Shown piece after piece: positions 57,260-64,000 of a stretch of DNA of 64,000 nt. The DNA is taken from the NCBI GenBank assembly GCA_003550325.1, contig QKWP01000262.1, positions 160,702 to 224,701 on the forward strand. Direction: 5' to 3'. Both the position numbers and the translations under genes were made by a program. Every line of letters starts with the position of its first letter. Positions within the stretch are counted from its first letter, which is position 1. This stretch comes from Gigaspora rosea. Taxonomy: Eukaryota; Glomeromycota; Glomeromycetes; Diversisporales; Gigasporaceae. Below the pieces are notes generated by a model that ran no database searches, was not told where the DNA came from, and worked only from the letters and a program-made list of their open reading frames with translations.

Positions 57260-58820
57260 GTTAGGCGAAACCTGGAAATATTTTTATATATTAAAGGGTA
57301 AATAATTATAAATTTGTTAATACTGTAATAGGTTTACAAATAATTTCGTACTGATGACATTTTTCATCAATTAAAACTACTAAAACTCCCAATAAAAAAA
57401 AGACAAAGGATGGCAAACCTCAAAAACTGGAAAAACTGATTTGTTCGAAAAATATGTACCGTTTGTGCTTTCATCAACTTTAGCTTCGGTATTGTCAAAC
57501 CTAAAAGAACAAAGTTTTTAGTAAAAAGAAAAAATTGACGATCTTAATTTATTTACCAAAATCGTCCGGAAGATTTACATAAAATATTATTTGCCAAGAA
57601 CAACCTTAATATCTTAACGTCACTATAATAAACCTTGCATTATTCGGTGCAAACTTTGTTGAAACAGTGGGGAGTAGTAAACGTAATTAAATTTGTTACA
57701 GTATTGATTGATTTAGATCAGCGAACTATAATATTAAATAGAAGCTTTAAAATTATTAAGTTTCTCTAATGCGTGCCGTCAGGAGAAAACCAATTTTTGA
57801 CTTCGAATTTATTACTTTACCAGACTCTGCTCTTGAAAAATCTAATCAATGTTTAATACATATTTAGTCATATACGTGCCTTTAATTATATGCCTCTGAT
57901 CAGATTTATTAAGAACCAAGTGGTGGGGTTAATCCAGATATAACATTAAAATTTGACCAAATTATGAAACTTTCCTTGCCTTTCAAATCACAGTAACGGC
58001 CTTCCATTTCCTTCTTTTCGTGAAGAAAACTGCTAAAAAGTTTCTTGAGACATCGTTCCTGTATTAATGACTGACTTCTAATTAAAATAAAGGTCAAACG
58101 CTTAGAAATTACTTGTCGATTATGTACGTACAAAATAATAGTTCATATAATTAAGGAACTAATTTTGAAATTCCATATCAAGAATTCGTTCTTGTGATTG
58201 AAATTATTACTCTAATTTAATCTTTGCTTATTATTTTTGCCTTGTACATATAACTTTCGCTGTTTAGCTTGTCGCGAAATCAAAATTGGTTTTATTAAAA
58301 TAAATAGTAACACGACATTTACGTGTAGTATTAATGTCAACTACGAAGACGGCCCTGGGGTTATCAAACATTCTGACGGTCCAGGAGTTACTGGACAGAA
58401 TAGATGTGGCTGATGGCTGCACATGATGATCTGCAAAGAAAAGAAATTATTGGTAGAAACAAATTAGGAGTTTGTATTACCCGCGCAAATAAGTAAAATG
58501 CTTTTCAGGCACGACAAAAGATTACATTTATATGTACTTTTATATTACTAATATTTACAGCTAATTCTCTTCTCTCTTTTAAGTATACATACCAATCTCT
58601 AATACCCGATTGACTTCTATCTCATCATACTGAAACTCTATTGCATACATTTAGTTCATGCCCAATTTGATGGTCTTGCAATTATCGGGTTGTTATCCAA
58701 TTTTGATTCGATCATGTCATAATAGTTAAGTATCTCTCTTTGTAAATGCTTTCATCCTATAAATATTTTTTTTATTTACTTGTACTAATTACTGGATATT
58801 CTTTTGATATCAAATATATA
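57260..58820. other. Unassigned region with possible coding scraps
   Basis: A minus frame at 58133-57909 contains EKKEMEGRYCDLKGKESFII and SNFNVISGLTPPLGS. 58263-58430 is open in one frame on each strand and GC-richer than its flanks. None has a recognisable domain or convincing splice partners, so I do not call a gene, but this is the most gene-like unassigned part of the right half. Confidence 0.3.
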
Positions 58821-58827
58821 GCTTATT

Positions 58828-59245
58828 TAATTTAATAGTCCCATGGATCTATCAATTTGTGAAACAAGAACTCAGATTTATCGCAATAGGCAATAGTACT
58901 TCAGAGATTTTTAATAGCAGTAATTTCTAAGTATAAGCTTTAAGAATTATGCTTTATTATGATTAAAAAAATTATACGAANTAATTTAATAGTCCCATGG
59001 ATCTATCAATTTGTGAATGACGAAGGCAAAGATTATATGGTTGATCACTGTGATATAATCTTATTTTCTTTTTTTCTGATAGATAATAATTTAACAATTA
59101 TTTTTCAGTGACAAGAAGATATAGTGAAACAAGAACTCAGATTTATCGCAATAAGCAATAGTACTTCGGAGACTTTTACTAGCAGTGATTTTGAAGTATA
59201 AGCTTTAAGAATTATGCTTTATTACGATTAAAAAAATTATACGAA
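58828..59245. repeat. Duplicated segment around a single N
   Basis: TAATTTAATAGTCCCATGGA and the following text occur at 58828 and again directly after the N at 58981. The second copy has about 100 extra bases (59017-59125, ending TTATTTTTCAGTGACAAG) and several substitutions. It may be unmerged alleles at a contig join. Confidence 0.75.
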
Positions 59246-59690
59246 TATATAAGATTATACTATTATCACTACATTATATTTAGCAATTGGAATTTGAGAG
59301 CACTTATTTTAATGTAATATTTATATATAATTGAATAATTTTTGTACAGGTTATATACAATTTTTATTTAAGGTTTATCTAGAAATTTTGGAGTTTTTTG
59401 AATAATATTTATACATTTTTTTTTAGAGTTTGTATATAGTAGTAATTAAATATATAGTATAATGATATAATTTTCACACTTTATTAATGAATTATATACA
59501 ATTTTTATTCAGAATTTGTCTAAAAAACTTATATATTTTATATAGTATAAAACATACCGAAAGTTACAAGATTTGGTATAAAACATATATACTATAATAT
59601 ATAGAAAATATACATATAAATCTGTATAAAAAATAGATATATTCCGTATATTAAACTGTTTATAGGGGGATTTACCATCGCTACAGTTAA
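59246..59690. other. AT-rich spacer, no gene seen
   Basis: Only repeated TATATAGTATAAAA words. It lies 3' of the LRR pseudogene. Confidence 0.5.
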
Positions 59691-59695
59691 TGTTT

Positions 59696-60402
59696 TTACT
59701 CTATTTCATTCGAATATAAATCCAAATCTGAGATATTTAATGAAAGAGCCATCGTTTTCGCCCCTTCAGAACCAATTTGATTAAAGGAAAGCCCCAGAGA
59801 AATTAAAACCGTATTATAAAGAATGTTTGCTATTTCATTTATTTCATTCACCACTTCTTCATCTAGTCCATTCGAGGAAATACCAAATGACTTTAAACCC
59901 GAATCCGAATTTAATATTTGTATCAGTTTCAATACGACGTCTTTTTTAGGCGATTATCATGCAGGTCTAATAGAGTCAATGTGCTATTATTTCGAACAGC
60001 ATCGACTAAAATATCCGCTTCAATTTCATTTATTTCGACTCTGTAGTAAACCATTTATTATGCGCCCCTTCCCCGCGCATAATAGTCGTAGTCGTCCCTT
60101 TAATACTACGTCCGTGAGAGCTTCAGAGTTTTTAAGTTTGTGTTCCACCAACCATAAAGTCCAAGTCCTTCGACAAAGTTTGGGTCACAAAGCTCGTCAG
60201 ATATGAGTACGATTCCCTTTCTTCCAAGATTATTGTTGGAAAACCCCTTGTGTGGTATTGATTCTAATACTTTTGCCAAAGTACTAAAATATTGAACATG
60301 CTCGATTTCAAAAAAGTTTAGGTCTTGAATTATAGAGCTCGTTCGTAAGAGTACCGGTATTTTCTTCATGTTTGATAATTCCTTCTTCAGAAAAGACAAC
60401 AT
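59696..60402 (-). pseudogene. LRR (ribonuclease-inhibitor type) gene with frameshifts
   Basis: Minus strand. N-terminal segment 60402-60106 (MLSFLKKELSNMKKIPVLLR to NTNLKTLKLSRT) contains one degenerate LRR (FSNNNLGRKGIVLISDEL). A frameshift leads to INEIEADILVDAVRNNSTL and TLLDLHDNRL (about 60050-59945). Another leads to LKSFGISSNGLDEEVVNEI, NTVLISLGLSFNQIGSEGAK and ISDLDLYSNEIE, ending at 59696. The repeats are 28-residue LRRs like those of genes A and B, but no kinase domain is attached. Two frameshifts make it a pseudogene unless they are sequencing errors. The remnant at 12365-12615 is its closest relative in the window. Confidence 0.65.
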
Positions 60403-63170
60403 TTTTTTAAGGGGTTGTTGTGTTGTGTTGTGTGTGTTTTTGTGGACTATCCGTTATTGGAAAGAAGTTAATTTTTTAATGACGAATGTTGTAATTGTAT
60501 TAGGTATGTCATTGTGATGAAATAGTTGCGTCATTTTATGTGTATGTATGTACGTATGTAGCGTACAAAACTTGCGATCAATCTCTATATGTATCATGTG
60601 ACATTCCATTCATGAAATTTTTTTGATATGCGTATGTAACGTAAGGGATTTCCGTTTGTTTGTTTAAAAGAGTTATGTCTCTTTGGGTATATGATATTGA
60701 CGGCGGTATTTATTCTTATATGCGAGAAAATATACGAAAGTATGTGTATATATACGATTAACGTAAGAATTCACAAACGATTATATTCCATTAACAAAAT
60801 CAAATGCAAAATAGGTGTCGATGAATGTAATCATGATCATTATGACTCATTATGACTGTATTTGATCATTATGACTAAATTTTGATGGATTATGACTATA
60901 TGACGAGACTATATTTGATGATTATAGACTATGGCAATTTTCAAACCTAATAGTGTCGGTAACAGGGTATGTCTTATTATGGTTAGACCTGAATCACGGG
61001 TATATGTCGATTTCTAAATAGAACAATACACTGTGTTATGTCAACTTTTATCACATCGTTCATATGATTAATACATACATACGTACATACCTACGCGGCA
61101 AACATTTTGATTAGAGCGTGTTATATAACTTTTTGATTATCCAGGAACTGTTAAATTAAGAACAAGTAAAGAGGAGGGATGGCATGGAATTGTGGATAGG
61201 TGAGACAGTGATGCTGCGAATTGTATAAGTATGAAATAGTATCCATTGTAATTTTTTGACCACTTTAGTCTTTGAATATTTTCTATAAAGTAATTTATGA
61301 ATGTAAAATAATATTATATCATAAATTAAATAAAAATTAAATAATGTATAGTAATAACCTTTACTATAATAATGCATTTTATCCGAAAAGCTTAACCTGT
61401 GATAATTAATTTTTCCCAATATAACTTTGTTTTAAAGGATAGGAGTTTCGAAATCTGGTTATTTCCGTCAAAGATGTTATATAGATTTTAAAGGTTGTTG
61501 AAAAGCTAATAAAAGCAATAATGCATTGATTTTAAATAACATTTAACAATAAAATATAAAGATTAATTCTATAATTCATAAATAGGGAATACAATAAAAT
61601 ATTACTTTCCAGCACGATGAATTTCTATAAATTCATTATCAATCTCTACTGACAAACTAATTTCAACAAATACACAACTTTGAAACGGGTGACAATCAAA
61701 TAAGTTCAGTTCACATTGTACCAGCTTTAACCTTCTTGGGTTCCCGGGTATCAGGTTCATCAGATGACATAAAGCTCAAGCTCATATCCACATATTATAC
61801 TCATTGTCTTGTGATGTACCTCAAGAAACATGGCTATAGAAATAAGCTTGGCAAAATGGCTGTTATAATTGAGCATATGAGTATAAATTTAAATCGCTCT
61901 TTTAACATGTAACCCAACAAAGGCTATAAGTATGGATAATCGAAATTAGACTTTGCACTCAAAAATTTATAATATTACAGTATCATTGTCTGAAGGTAAA
62001 TTTTTTTAGTAAAATACATCATGATATAAAGATTTTAAATACTATCACAGTATTCACTAGATACTGTACAGTTACATTTCACAATCATTCGTTAAAAGAA
62101 TTGAACTTGTATAAGACGAAAATTTTAAATCAGTAGTAGCAAAACCAATCGCTGCTAATAATTTCTTAATCAAGTTTATTTAATATCAATGGCTAGCTTC
62201 CAAATTGCGACTTTAATTCTATTAGTTGTATGATATTCCTTCAAAAATTTATAATTGTGCGAGAAGCTTCATAAGAGCAATTAGTAACACAAATAAGTAA
62301 TATAAATTCGCTGCAATTGTAAAAAAACAAAATTATTTCAGAAGTAGCCGCATCCCAATAATCACGTTTGTAAGAATTAGTCTAAAATATATACTAAATG
62401 TATGCATAAAAGCTTTGCATGTTGCTGCTTAAATTTTAAAATTGAAAATGCGGCTAAGTGGATTCGGAATCAACTTAAGTTATTTCGAAATTTAACTATT
62501 TGAGTGGATTAAAATTTCAACTTAAATTCATTTAGAATCAACTCGAGTTTTCTAAATCTACCAAGATTCGACGCACAATATTTGCATTATTGTTAACAAG
62601 CATTAAAATAAACTACAGTACTTTTAATTTTGTAGGATGCTTGTTAAGAAAGAGAGATAAGCAATAATTACTGCAAAATAATAAGCATCATTGTATTGGG
62701 TTATTAATAAATCAAGTTGTATGGTTGGCGAAAGAAAATCAGAATTGGATTTCAGGCGTACTAATCAGATATCGCCTCTGGAAATCTGTTCAATAAGATC
62801 AGATTTGGTGATATAATAATAAAGCATGAAAATTAATTAAATTAATCGTGCTTTGTTCAATATGCAATCTGGTTGGCTTTAATTTTTAGAAAAATTCTCA
62901 TTCTTTAATTAACCATATTTAATTCTATTACAATTTTTTATTGCATAAAGTTTTATATTTTTTATAATTAGCGAATGAATCCTTTTCTGCATTTAATCAA
63001 TAGCGTCATTGTTTAATTATTGTCATTATTATATTTTTAGCATCCAATATTTAATTTTACATTACATTTTGACACAATAGCATCTTATATTCGAATTCTG
63101 AACAATTTTAAATTCACATGTCTTTAAATTTAATGCATGAATTTCTAACGCTAAGGTACAAATTTACTGC
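60403..63170. other. Intergenic, no supported gene
   Basis: Contains TGTGTTGTG/TATGTACGTATGTA runs (60420-60560), GATCATTATGACT repeats (60835-60900) and ACATACATACGTACATAC (61072). The minus frame at 61419-61156 has no recognisable domain. Confidence 0.45.
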
Positions 63171-63370
63171 GGTTAGAAATTGATGCAGTGATGGTAAATG
63201 ACAAGGTCATAAAAATTTTTATGAAAATGACTATAAATGACATGTCATTTTAAAATGACAATGTCATTTATTATAAAAAAAATTTATTGGTAATATGACA
63301 AGTCATAAAAAATATTTTTATAAATGACATTAAAATGACAAATAAATGACAGTATTACTATTATCAAAAA
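63170..63370. mobile_element. Inverted-repeat element of TGTCATTTA words
   Basis: AAATGACAAGGTCATAAAAATTT on the left and ATAAATGACATT...AAATGACAGTATTACTA on the right, with the centre ATGACATGTCATTTTAAAATGACA strongly self-complementary. Ends are loosely TAGTAAT.../AGTGATGG; no duplication defined. Confidence 0.5.
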
Positions 63371-63599
63371 CATTACCAAAAAATAATTATCTATGATCAT
63401 AAAATTCATCACATTCCTTCAAATCAGCTGAATTCGATACTATCTATATCGGAGTTATTATTCAACATTTCTAAATTGGACTTTCCTTATAAATGCAAAA
63501 TAACTCCCAAAACTGTAATTTCGAATTATGATCGAATTAAGCTTTATCTTGGCCATTACTCAAACCATGCCCCTAGACGTTATTTTGCATTTTTTACAG

Positions 63600-64000
63600 T
63601 TTAACATCCATTCCTGGTTTAGCGTGACTTAGTGTTCCAAATTGTTAGTTGAAAAACCTACTAGTTGGCAACTTTTCAACTAATCGATTTATTATCAACT
63701 GGTTCAATTACAATTAATTGCTAGTTATCAACTAGTTATCAACTAACTATAATTTATATTAATCAACTAAACGATATAACAGAAATCACAACCATGGATT
63801 GGTAATTAATAATACTTCTCAGTTTGAGATGTATCTGTTGTGCATTTTTTTTTATTTCAACTTGCCAGTTTTCAGTGTGTTTTACACCAACAGGTAATAC
63901 TCCAAAGCATAAAGGCATTATTCTTCGTATATAATATGAATTGCTCCGGGTATCAAATCATAGAGTCAGTACTTTACAGTTGTCATTTTTCAATTTTCAC
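63600..64000. other. Repetitive AGTTGATAACTAGTT sequence at the window edge
   Basis: CTAGTTGGCAAC and ATCAACTAGTTATCAACTAA words (63655-63775) suggest an inverted-repeat element whose limits I cannot set. The window ends without a gene. Confidence 0.35.

Noticed and set aside
57781-57867. Short plus-strand frame starting MRAVRRKPIF
   Set aside because: Only ~30 codons, no domain, no neighbouring exons found. Not distinguishable from chance.

Overview
The window looks like a chromosome segment from an arbuscular mycorrhizal fungus (Glomeromycotina, Rhizophagus-like). This is inference: it is very AT-rich, has short (76-90 bp) fungal introns, carries tandem tyrosine-kinase-like (TKL) genes with ribonuclease-inhibitor-type leucine-rich repeats (LRRs), hybrid histidine-kinase remains, degenerate Ty3/gypsy elements and dense small inverted-repeat transposons. 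No rRNA, tRNA or CRISPR array was seen.

Layout. 1-13.6 kb is a graveyard on the minus strand: a TKL kinase remnant, an LRR remnant, then a hybrid histidine kinase pseudogene (12.3 to 8.9 kb) whose receiver domain is cut by an 8.5-kb Ty3/gypsy element (384-8884, target duplication ACGG). The host reading frame resumes at 383 and runs to about 140. The gypsy element itself carries a hAT-like miniature element (MITE) in gag. 13.7-25.2 kb has no gene I can support, but holds palindromes, MITEs and diverged direct duplications.

25.3-45.1 kb is the main coding region: tandemly duplicated minus-strand kinase units. Gene A (26082-28477) is intact, a kinase plus about nine LRRs. Gene B (36123-38234) has the same four exons with about seven LRRs and a 1-bp frameshift in exon 2. 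A third locus (44104 to 41771) joins two kinase copies head to tail in one frame: a catalytically degenerate copy D, an in-frame TAA, then an intact-looking copy C without LRRs. That is a pseudokinase-kinase order. Flanks of A and B are paralogous over about 7 kb and differ by several MITE insertions, so each acts as the empty site for the other. One of these elements (30870-31448) carries a coiled-coil coding fragment.

45.1-64 kb is very AT-rich: MITEs, two long foldback elements, a six-unit ~200-bp satellite (54.79-55.98 kb), a broken Cys-rich gene (52450 to 51420), a possible last exon (49765 to 49592) and an LRR pseudogene (60402 to 59696).

The likeliest functional theme is intracellular kinase-LRR proteins: kinase domain, Ser/Asn-rich linker, and NLRC3-like LRRs with no nucleotide-binding domain. 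A, B, D/C and the 12.4-13.5 kb remnant are stages of duplication and decay of that family. A second theme is several MITEs with different ends that share one internal block: an A-rich motif, degenerate CCCTAA repeats, and often a GTTACACC-GATCT motif.
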